Both the position numbers and the translations under genes were made by a program. From Candidatus Magnetominusculus sp. LBB02 (GTDB lineage: Bacteria; Nitrospirota; Thermodesulfovibrionia; Thermodesulfovibrionales; Magnetobacteriaceae): a stretch of DNA of 47,430 nt. Below are positions 17,968 through 25,830 of the stretch, piece by piece; position 1 is the first letter of the stretch; every line of letters begins with the position of its first letter. The notes beneath the pieces are model-generated. The model made no database searches, was not told the DNA's origin, and saw only the letters and a program-made list of their open reading frames with translations. The stretch covers positions 38,122 through 85,551 of the forward strand of contig JAKOEO010000005.1 of NCBI GenBank assembly GCA_022321325.1, given 5' to 3'.

Positions 17968-18624
17968 GTGAAAAAAGTTCTCATCGCAGACGACAACGCC
18001 GAACTAAGAGAGACCATAGCCGAGGTGCTGAAAGAAGCGGGGTATTATACAGAATTTGCAGTTAACGGCAAAGAGGCTGCTGCAAAGGCTGCAGAAACTG
18101 ATTTCGACGTCGTGCTATTAGACATGCTTATGCCGGTTATGAAGGGGGCAGAGGCGCTATCGGAAATAAAAAAGACAAGGCCATCAACCAGGGTAATCGC
18201 AATGACCGCGTTTTCAACAATGGAAAACGCAGTTGAGACAATAAAAAGAGGGGCGTCTGACTATATCTCAAAACCTTTTAAAATTGAGCAGCTGCTTATG
18301 GTGGTGCGCCGCGAGATAGAAGAGCTTGGATTTGAAAGCGATACTGTTAACATTGATCTTGACCGCACTATGAACTGCCTTGCCAACCCGATCAGGCGCA
18401 ATATCATTAAACTCCTTCACCGTAACAAAGAGATGCGTTTTATGGAACTCAACAGGGAACTCGCCATGGATGACCACACAAAGCTAGTCTTTCATTTAAA
18501 AATCCTTAGAGAAGCCGACATTTCCACTCAGGACAAAAACAAGAACTACATGCTGACCCAAGAGGGATTGCGGGTGTTTCAGTGCCTTATGCTTATTGAG
18601 AACTATCTTTCGCCTCGCCAATAA
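17968..18624 (+). CDS. Response regulator with C-terminal ArsR-like winged helix
   Basis: REC domain (VLIADDN, VVLLDMLMP, ISKPF) followed by CLANPIRRNIIKLLHRNKEMRFMELNRELAMDDHTKLVFHLKILREADI; GTG start with SD. Confidence 0.85.
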   Translation: MKKVLIADDNAELRETIAEVLKEAGYYTEFAVNGKEAAAKAAETDFDVVLLDMLMPVMKGAEALSEIKKTRPSTRVIAMTAFSTMENAVETIKRGASDYISKPFKIEQLLMVVRREIEELGFESDTVNIDLDRTMNCLANPIRRNIIKLLHRNKEMRFMELNRELAMDDHTKLVFHLKILREADISTQDKNKNYMLTQEGLRVFQCLMLIENYLSPRQ

Positions 18625-18634
18625 CGCCGCTTCG

Positions 18635-18666
18635 CGCCGCACGTGAATTATTATTCACATGCGGCG
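18635..18666. terminator. Intergenic stem-loop (14-bp arms), possible terminator of the REC-wHTH gene
   Basis: CGCCGCACGTGAAT-TATT-ATTCACATGCGGCG with one C/A mismatch, 11 nt after the stop; no strong T tract. Confidence 0.5.
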
Positions 18667-18773
18667 TTCATTGGACAACAAGATTTATCTTGCATTGTGC
18701 CTTTATTTTCAATTAATGTATAAACAGGATATGGTGATGGAGAGACAAAGAATAGATAGAGTGATTACAAGAA

Positions 18774-18955
18774 AGGGGGCAGTTTATTTTCTTCCTTCCC
18801 TAAAAAAGCGCCTATGTACATTTGTATGGTGGTTTGCCTTAGAAACTTCCTCCCCTGTTTCGATAGGGGCGAGCCGCCACCCGTAAACTGCCCTCTCCCC
18901 CCCAAAAAAACGGAGGTCTGTCTTATCTCGGGAGGTAAGACAGACCTTTTTAATT
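18774..18955 (+). ncRNA. Candidate structured non-coding RNA with its own terminator, upstream of lexA
   Basis: Nested complementary segments: P1 18774-18786/18884-18896 (13 bp, one G.U), P2 18828-18833/18876-18881, P3 18852-18858/18863-18869 with UUCG loop; followed by a perfect intrinsic terminator. Confidence 0.45.
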
Positions 18956-18960
18956 TTTTT
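18914..18960. terminator. Intrinsic terminator, potentially bidirectional
   Basis: Perfect 12-bp stem AGGTCTGTCTTA (18914-18925)/TAAGACAGACCT (18936-18947) followed by a T-rich tract; A7 on the 5' side gives U7 on the other strand. Confidence 0.9.
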
Positions 18961-18971
18961 TTCTGGGGTAC

Positions 18972-19000
18972 TTGACAAAAGGTGAACGTGTGTATACAAT
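18972..19000 (+). promoter_or_regulatory. lexA promoter
   Basis: TTGACA 18972-18977, 17 bp spacer, TACAAT 18995-19000. Confidence 0.8.
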
Positions 19001-19006
19001 AGAGGT

Positions 19007-19657
19007 ATGAAGAGAATAGAGAAGCAGTTAAAAGCCTCTGGCAAGCAGCCAAAAATGACGGAAAAGCAAGCGAAAGTGCTTGAATTTATTAAAGATCACT
19101 TGTCGCTCAAGGGCTATCCTCCCACAATCAGGGAGATTTGTAAGGGATTTGGGTACTCAAGTCCTCTGTCGGCCAAGCAGCATGTGGACACGCTGATACG
19201 CAAGGGTTATCTGAAAAAAGACGCATCCAAGCAGCGCGCCATTGAGGTTACAGGCATAATACGGCCAAACACTGTGAGATTGCCAGTGGTTGGGCGTGTG
19301 AGGGCAGGCGAGCCGACGCTTGCGGTTGAGGATATAGAAGATTATGTCGCGGTTGATAAAGGTTTTTTAAACATCGAGAAAGGCTTTGCCCTACGCGTAA
19401 CAGGGCAGAGTATGATTGAGGCCGGAATCGGCGAGGGCGACATAGTATTTGTGGACTCAGACCGTACCGTCAGAGACGGCGACATAGCAATTGTTCTTGT
19501 GCGGGATGACGAGGCTACGATAAAGAGGTTTTATCATGAAGGCGACACGGTGAAGCTCGTTCCTGAGAACAAGGACATGCAGCCCATAATGCTCAATGCC
19601 GCGGATGTGCGCGTATTAGGGCGCGTAGCCGGTCTGATGAGAAGATTTCAGGGCTGA
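19007..19657 (+). CDS. lexA: LexA repressor (S24 peptidase family)
   Basis: N-terminal wHTH (TEKQAKVLEFIKDHLSLKGYPPTIREIC), cleavage site RVRAGEP, catalytic GQSM Ser and ATIKRF Lys. Confidence 0.97.
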   Translation: MKRIEKQLKASGKQPKMTEKQAKVLEFIKDHLSLKGYPPTIREICKGFGYSSPLSAKQHVDTLIRKGYLKKDASKQRAIEVTGIIRPNTVRLPVVGRVRAGEPTLAVEDIEDYVAVDKGFLNIEKGFALRVTGQSMIEAGIGEGDIVFVDSDRTVRDGDIAIVLVRDDEATIKRFYHEGDTVKLVPENKDMQPIMLNAADVRVLGRVAGLMRRFQG

Positions 19658-19826
19658 CCAAGCGCTGCTCTTCCTTGCATCAGCTTAATCTGCCATCAAT
19701 TAACTTGCGCGTTGTTTGCCGTTAGCTCTATCGCGCTGGATGTACCCGGTCCGCCAGCATCGCTTACTAGTATAAGTAATTCTAAGTTGCAGTCATATGA
19801 GCTATTTTATCATTCCAGCAAAAGCA

Positions 19827-19883
19827 GCAATCCAGTCTTTTATAAGACGTCATAAGGACTGGATTGCCGATAGTATTCGGCAA
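19827..19883. repeat. Compound palindromic (REP/MITE-like) element
   Basis: GCAATCCAGTC (19827-19837)/GACTGGATTGC (19857-19867) plus overlapping TTGCCGA (19864-19870)/TCGGCAA (19877-19883). Confidence 0.6.
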
Positions 19884-19986
19884 TGACAGACGAGAAGATA
19901 TCGTATTACTTTTATGTACGCAACTTGGTATAACGTTTTACTTTGATACCGCGTTTAGGTTATGCTATAGCAGATTCGCGCGTTGA

Positions 19987-21663
19987 ATGAATATGCTTAG
20001 GGAATTATTCATAAGAAAATTCGCAGTGATAGACGAGCTAAGGATGGAACTCCATGAGGGTCTTAATGTATTAACCGGAGAGACCGGTGCGGGGAAATCC
20101 ATAATCGTTGACGCCTTAGGGCTTGTCTTAGGACAGCGCGGGCAGGCTGACTTTATTAAAACCGGCGCGAAGGAGACAACGGTTGAGGCCATATTCGACC
20201 CTGCCCAACACGGGGCGGCTGAAGCGCTGGGAATTGACGTCTCAAATGGGTTGGTCATGCGGCGCGTGGTGTCGTCAGCCGGAAAGAATCGCTCATTTAT
20301 AAATGATTCCTCTGTGGGAATTGCCTCCCTTGCTGAGGTGGGCGCGGCCCTTGTTGATATTCACAGCCAGCATGAAAACCAGAGCCTGATGTCAAAGGCC
20401 AGGCAGATGCGTCTGCTTGATTCATTTGGAAAGATAGAAGACGCCGTAAAGGAATACTCAACGCTGCTTGCCAAATACCGCACGATGCTGGATGACAAAA
20501 CGGCCCTTGAGGAAAACGTCAAAGACAGGGGCAGGCGTATGGAAAACCTCAGATTTCAAATAGATGAGATAGACGCTGCCGCACTGGATATCAAAGAGGC
20601 CGAGGCGCTGTCAAAAGAGCGGGTTGTGCTTGCCAATCTTACTACGCTTAAAGAGCTAAGCGAGAGCGCCTATGAGATACTTTATAAAAGGGACGGGGCA
20701 ATTGAAGACCAGTCGGCGGTTGTCGTGGACAGCCTTGAGAAGCTGGCGAAGATAGACGAAAGCGCCGCGGAGATTGCCGCAATGGCAAAGGAGGCGCAGT
20801 CTTACATAAAAGAGTTGGCTGTGATGCTTCGCCGTTATAAGGACAGCATAGACTTTGTGCCGGGACGGCTTGACTCCATTGAGACGCGCATGGAGACAAT
20901 AAGAAAAATGGAGAGGAAATATGGCGGGACAATTGAGGATGTTTTAAACTTCAGAGACCGCGCCGCCTCAGACCTTGACGCACTGGCATTGGTGAACGAT
21001 AAGCTCGATTTAATCGAAGGGGAAATAACAGCGGCAAAGAGCAGTCTTGAAGCAGCGGCAGAGCAAATTTCAATAAAGAGGGCAGAGACGGCAGTACGCC
21101 TTGAGACAGAGATATCAGAAACTCTGAAAGATTTGGCCCTGCCTAAGGCGCGTTTTGAGATATGCCTTACCGTTAACAGAAACGAGGACGGCTCGGTAAT
21201 ATTATTAAATGACGGGGCGGACTCATTGGAATTTCTATTCACTGCCAATCCCGGGCAACCTCTGAAGCCTCTTCAAAAGATAGCCTCAGGCGGCGAACTC
21301 TCAAGGGTGATGCTTGCCTTAAAGAGCGCCTTTGCAGAGTATGATGATATACCGGTGCTTGTATTTGATGAGGTTGACGCCGGTATTGGGGGCGAGACGG
21401 CAGAACGTGTTGCGGACAAACTCAAAGAATTGTCAAAAAGCCGCCAGGTCTTATGCGTAACGCACCTTCCACAGATTGCATCGAAGGCGGATAACCATCT
21501 GATGATTAGCAAACATGTGGCTGAACATGCAGTAGAAATAACCGTAGAGAACTTGCAGGGGCAGGACAGGCAGGTAGAGCTGGCGCGGATGTTAAGCGGC
21601 AGCATAACTGAAATATCGCTGGAGCACGCCCGTGAACTTCTGAGAAAAGGTGGAAAAGACTGA
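19987..21663 (+). CDS. recN: DNA repair protein RecN
   Basis: LRELFIRKFAVIDELRMELHEGLNVLTGETGAGKSIIVDAL; SGGELSRVMLALKSAF; VFDEVDAGIGGETAERVADKL. Confidence 0.97.
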   Translation: MNMLRELFIRKFAVIDELRMELHEGLNVLTGETGAGKSIIVDALGLVLGQRGQADFIKTGAKETTVEAIFDPAQHGAAEALGIDVSNGLVMRRVVSSAGKNRSFINDSSVGIASLAEVGAALVDIHSQHENQSLMSKARQMRLLDSFGKIEDAVKEYSTLLAKYRTMLDDKTALEENVKDRGRRMENLRFQIDEIDAAALDIKEAEALSKERVVLANLTTLKELSESAYEILYKRDGAIEDQSAVVVDSLEKLAKIDESAAEIAAMAKEAQSYIKELAVMLRRYKDSIDFVPGRLDSIETRMETIRKMERKYGGTIEDVLNFRDRAASDLDALALVNDKLDLIEGEITAAKSSLEAAAEQISIKRAETAVRLETEISETLKDLALPKARFEICLTVNRNEDGSVILLNDGADSLEFLFTANPGQPLKPLQKIASGGELSRVMLALKSAFAEYDDIPVLVFDEVDAGIGGETAERVADKLKELSKSRQVLCVTHLPQIASKADNHLMISKHVAEHAVEITVENLQGQDRQVELARMLSGSITEISLEHARELLRKGGKD

Positions 21664-21875
21664 TGAAAGGAAAGATAACGATAAGCAAGGAACTGTGCAA
21701 GGGGTGTACTTTTTGCGTAACGGCGTGTCCTAAGAAGATACTCCGGCTAAGCAAAGAGTTCAACAGCTCAGGGTACTTTCCCGCAATTGTAGACAATATG
21801 GAGCTGTGCACAGGCTGCGCAATGTGTGCCGAGATGTGCCCTGAAATAGCCATAGAGGTGTGGCGGGAACAATAG
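21663..21875 (+). CDS. 2x[4Fe-4S] ferredoxin, KorD/PorD-like
   Basis: CKGCTFCVTACP and CTGCAMCAEMCP motifs; start overlaps the recN stop (TGATG). Confidence 0.9.
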   Translation: MKGKITISKELCKGCTFCVTACPKKILRLSKEFNSSGYFPAIVDNMELCTGCAMCAEMCPEIAIEVWREQ

Positions 21876-21890
21876 AGTGCGGTTGCAGTT

Positions 21891-22652
21891 TTATCGCACC
21901 AAATAAATAGCCGCCACAATTACGCCGACAGCTATAACAGCACGGCGTAGTATTAACGGCTTTATCCAGCCGGACAGTCGGCCTCCTATAAATCCACCCA
22001 AAAGTGCGCAAACAGCCATAACAATGGCGGCAGACCAGACAACCTTCCCTGTGAATACAAAAAAGGCAGCGGCGGCTATATTAATGCTGAATGATACAGC
22101 CTGCTTCAGTGCATTCAGATGCGTAAATGACTCCTCGATGGAAAGTCCAAGCACTGCAAGGACGATAATACTGACGCCGGCACCAAAATAGCCTCCATAA
22201 ACTGCGGCAGGAATTAGCGGCAATACTTGCCAGGCCTTGGCAATGGCGGCACTCTGGCGGCCCTGGCTGCGTTTCATAACCCATGCACGAGTCCTGTCCT
22301 GAAATGCCAGTAAACCCACGGCCATAAGGATAAGGTAGGGCACAATGCCCCGAAACACACTGTCATTGGTATGCAAAAGCAAAATGCCGCCGCCCACGCC
22401 GCCTAAGAGGCTTACCGGAAGCAGCACATATAACAAAGACCATCGGCCCTTCAGTTCCTTCATCTGAGCAAATGTAGCGCCAAGGTAACCCGGGCACAGG
22501 GCAACAGTGTTAGTTATATTTGCAGTGACAACAGGCACGCCGACGGCAGTCAGCATTGGAAATGTGATAAGCGTTCCTCCTCCTGCAAGGGCATTGACAG
22601 CGCCTCCTAATATTGCCGCCAATCCTACTAAAAGCAAATCAGCCGCGCTCAT
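21891..22652 (-). CDS. TauE/SafE (TSUP) family membrane permease
   Basis: GLAAILGGAVNALAGGGTLITFPMLTAVGVPVVTANITNTVALCPGYLG, multi-TM. Confidence 0.9.
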   Translation of the reverse strand: MSAADLLLVGLAAILGGAVNALAGGGTLITFPMLTAVGVPVVTANITNTVALCPGYLGATFAQMKELKGRWSLLYVLLPVSLLGGVGGGILLLHTNDSVFRGIVPYLILMAVGLLAFQDRTRAWVMKRSQGRQSAAIAKAWQVLPLIPAAVYGGYFGAGVSIIVLAVLGLSIEESFTHLNALKQAVSFSINIAAAAFFVFTGKVVWSAAIVMAVCALLGGFIGGRLSGWIKPLILRRAVIAVGVIVAAIYLVR

Positions 22653-22719
22653 TGTCGAACTCTCATCTCAATATTTCAGGAAGATATAACATGGCCTTGA
22701 TAGCAGCCTGCCTGTTGGC

Positions 22720-25230
22720 TTATATATCAGTTTCTACGGGTTTAACAGACCAGATATCGTCGGCATACTCTTTAATTGTCCTGTCGCTTGAGAAAAAGCC
22801 TATGTTTGCTACGTTTAGTATGGACATCTTAGTCCATGCCGTCTGGTCTTTATAAACTTGCGCGACATGTTCCTGGCACCTGGCATATGACTCAAAGTCA
22901 GCCATCACCATATACTGGTCGCCCTGGCTAAGAAGAGACTCTATGATAGGTTTGAAGATGTTTGCATCGTTTCCAGAGAAAAAGCCATTGCTAATCATGT
23001 CAACGGCCTGCTTAAGCTCGGCGTTTCGTTCATAATACTCATAAGGATTATAGCCGCATTGTTTTAACTCAGCCACTTTGTCCGCCGTCAGACCAAAGAT
23101 GAAGATATTTTCTTCCCCTATGTGTTCTTTTAGCTCGATATTGGCGCCGTCAAGCGTCCCTATGGTCAGGGCACCATTGAGGGCAAACTTCATATTGCCG
23201 GTTCCTGAGGCCTCCGTGCCGGCCGTTGAAATCTGCTCTGACAGCTCAGCCGCCGGAAGTATCATCTCCGAGATTGAGACCGAGTAGTTCTCCATAAAAA
23301 ACACCGTCAGCAAATGATTTGCCTCAGGGTCGTTATTAATCACACTGGCAATGGAGTTAATAAGCTTGATAATCAGTTTTGCCATAAAATATCCTGGGGC
23401 GGCCTTGCCTCCGAATATCACCGTTCTTGGTACAATGTTCTTTAATGCGGCGGCGTTGCCGCTTTTGACGGCGGCCTTTATCCGATTATAGAGAACTACG
23501 GCATGAATGGCGTTAAGCAGTTGACGCTTGTATTCGTGCTTACGCTTAAAATGGCAGTCAAATATAGAGTCGGTATTGAGCGATATCCCCTTTTTTTCTT
23601 TGAGGCAATGTGCCAGCAATCCCTTGTTTTCCTGCTTTATAGTGCGCCACTTTTTCTGAAACTCAATATTGTCGGCAAGCGGTATAAGCTTTTTAAGCTC
23701 GCTTAGCTCGTATACCCACGCATCTCCGATATGCTCGGTTATCAGCTCTGAAAGGGCAGGATTACAGAGCCTGAGCCACCTGCGCTGAGTGATTCCATTG
23801 GTCTTATTGTTGAATTTATTCGGCCAGTATTCATAGAAATCTCTGAACAATTCGTTTTTAATTATTTCTGAATGAAGTGCACTGACGCCGTTTACCGAAT
23901 GACTTCCTACGATTGAAAGGTTGGCCATGCGTACTTTTTTCTCATCGCCCTCCTCAATAATGGACATGCGGCTCAGTTTACCGTTGTCGCCGGGGTATCT
24001 TTCCTCAACTCCTTTGAGGAACCGATAATTAATCTCGTATATAATCTCCAGATGCCGCGGCAGCACGCGCTCAAACAGCGGCACTGACCATCTCTCAAGC
24101 GCCTCCGGCAAAATTGTATGGTTGGTGTAGCCAAATGTCTCAGTGGTAATCTCCCATGCGGTATCCCAGTCCAACCCTTCTATGTCAATAAATATCCTCA
24201 TCAGCTCTGCAATGGCAATTGACGGGTGCGTATCATTTAATTGAATAGCCGCTTTGTCCGAAAACTCCTTGAATGGTATGGGCCGCGGCCTGTTCTTCTT
24301 AAAACGCCTCAAGATGTCCTGAAGAGTGGCCGAGACGAAGAAATACTCCTGCTTCAGGCGCAGCTCCTTGCCTTCAAACACATTGTCGTTGGGATAGAGC
24401 ACCTTTGAGATAGTCTCGGTAAGCACCTTGTCCTCAACAGCCCTTTCATAGTTGCCATGATGGAAATAGCTGAGGTCAAAGTCACGGGAGGACTTAGCCG
24501 CCCACAGGCGCATCGTATTGACCGTATTATTGTGATAGCCGGGAATGGCGGTGTCATATCCCAGGGCAATAACATCCTGAGTCTCTACCCAGTTACAGAT
24601 TAATTTCCCCGTTTTGTCGGTGTATTTGTTGACCCTGCCATAGAATTTCACTACAAAAAGATATTCCGGCCTCTCAATCTCCCACGGGTTGCCAAAGCGA
24701 AGCCAGTTATCAGGTGTCTCTATCTGATGGCCGTTACGTATCTTCTGAAAAAATATGCCGTATTCATAGCGGATTCCATATCCATAGGCCGGTATTCTAA
24801 GCGTTGCAAGCGAATCCAGAAAACATGCGGCAAGCCTTCCCAGTCCGCCATTGCCAAGACCGGGGTCCCACTCAAGTTCTCTGAGGTCTTCAAGCTCAAT
24901 TCCTATATCCTGAAGTTCCCTCTGAACCTCTTGATAAAGCCCCAGATTTACAAGGACATTGCCTAATGACCTGCCGATGAGAAACTCCAGAGACAGGTAA
25001 TAAACCCGCTTTGAGTCCTTATTGTAGTATGTCTGCTGGGTTTTAATCCATTTCTCGACAAGCCTGTCGCGAACGGCAAGGGCAAGGGCCTTGTACTTGT
25101 CCCTCTGTGTGGCGGTGTATTCGTCCTTTGCCAGCGTGTACTTCAGGTGGCGCAGAAACGAGTCCTTAACCGTATCCCCCTCAGCAGTAGTCGTCACCTT
25201 TACAGGCGTACCTCTTTTATTCGCCGCCAT
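22720..25230 (-). CDS. glgP: Glycogen/starch/alpha-glucan phosphorylase
   Basis: SLEFLIGRSLGNVLVNLG, GNGGLGRLAACFLDSLATL, EASGTGNMKFALNGALTIGTLDGANIE (PLP site). Start set to ATG 25230 because the ORF-track start (25248) overlaps the -10 box. Confidence 0.96.
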   Translation of the reverse strand: MAANKRGTPVKVTTTAEGDTVKDSFLRHLKYTLAKDEYTATQRDKYKALALAVRDRLVEKWIKTQQTYYNKDSKRVYYLSLEFLIGRSLGNVLVNLGLYQEVQRELQDIGIELEDLRELEWDPGLGNGGLGRLAACFLDSLATLRIPAYGYGIRYEYGIFFQKIRNGHQIETPDNWLRFGNPWEIERPEYLFVVKFYGRVNKYTDKTGKLICNWVETQDVIALGYDTAIPGYHNNTVNTMRLWAAKSSRDFDLSYFHHGNYERAVEDKVLTETISKVLYPNDNVFEGKELRLKQEYFFVSATLQDILRRFKKNRPRPIPFKEFSDKAAIQLNDTHPSIAIAELMRIFIDIEGLDWDTAWEITTETFGYTNHTILPEALERWSVPLFERVLPRHLEIIYEINYRFLKGVEERYPGDNGKLSRMSIIEEGDEKKVRMANLSIVGSHSVNGVSALHSEIIKNELFRDFYEYWPNKFNNKTNGITQRRWLRLCNPALSELITEHIGDAWVYELSELKKLIPLADNIEFQKKWRTIKQENKGLLAHCLKEKKGISLNTDSIFDCHFKRKHEYKRQLLNAIHAVVLYNRIKAAVKSGNAAALKNIVPRTVIFGGKAAPGYFMAKLIIKLINSIASVINNDPEANHLLTVFFMENYSVSISEMILPAAELSEQISTAGTEASGTGNMKFALNGALTIGTLDGANIELKEHIGEENIFIFGLTADKVAELKQCGYNPYEYYERNAELKQAVDMISNGFFSGNDANIFKPIIESLLSQGDQYMVMADFESYARCQEHVAQVYKDQTAWTKMSILNVANIGFFSSDRTIKEYADDIWSVKPVETDI

Positions 25231-25239
25231 AGCACTAAC

Positions 25240-25268
25240 ATTATACATAACATAATATTATTTGTCAA
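25240..25268 (-). promoter_or_regulatory. Perfect consensus promoter of glgP (TTGACA-17-TATAAT)
   Basis: Reverse strand: TTGACA 25268-25263, spacer 25262-25246, TATAAT 25245-25240. Confidence 0.85.
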
Positions 25269-25500
25269 GTAAATAAATATTTTCATCGGCTATTATCCAA
25301 TACTCAAAATAGTTTACCCAAATCGTTTCTTTATTCCCATTCAGCGGGACTTTATTTATCCATTCATACACATGACTACGGCCTTAAGGAGCTTGCACAG
25401 ATGTTGGATGCAAATTATACTTTCCAGCCGCGAGTGCATAGACAAAACCGTAAGTCTATCAATATAATAGAATTGTCTCTTGGTCTGGTTTTTATAAAGA

Positions 25501-25830
25501 ATGAAGACTATTATATTGTTGACAATATCCAATGTGTTTATGACCTTTGCGTGGTATGGACACTTGAAATTCAAGGACTCCCCGCTGTTTGTGGTGATTG
25601 TTATAAGCTGGGCTATTGCGTTTTTTGAGTATTGTTTTCAGGTTCCGGCCAATCGTTGGGGGCATGAGAGGTTCACAGCAGCAGAGCTCAAGACTATTCA
25701 GGAGATAATCACGCTGGTCGTATTTTGTGTCTTTTCAGTCGTTTATCTGAAGGAAGAGCTGAGGTGGAACTATGTCGTGGGATTTTTATTGATAGCGGCA
25801 GCAGGTTTTTTCATCTTCAAACAATGGTAG
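25501..25830 (+). CDS. DUF486 family small membrane protein
   Basis: NVFMTFAWYGHLKFKD...CFQVPANRWGHERFTAAELKTIQEIITLVVFCVFSVVYLKEELRWNY characteristic of DUF486. Confidence 0.9.
   Translation: MKTIILLTISNVFMTFAWYGHLKFKDSPLFVVIVISWAIAFFEYCFQVPANRWGHERFTAAELKTIQEIITLVVFCVFSVVYLKEELRWNYVVGFLLIAAAGFFIFKQW

Noticed and set aside
18978-19000. LexA autoregulatory box (GAACNNNNGTTC or CTGTN8ACAG type)
   Set aside because: GAACGTGTGTAT has only one good half-site, and the recN upstream region has no matching motif, so no LexA box is called.
18765-19052. 95-aa and 86-aa minus-strand ORFs across the lexA upstream region
   Set aside because: Pass through the terminator and promoter, no SD or domain; better explained by RNA structure on the plus strand.
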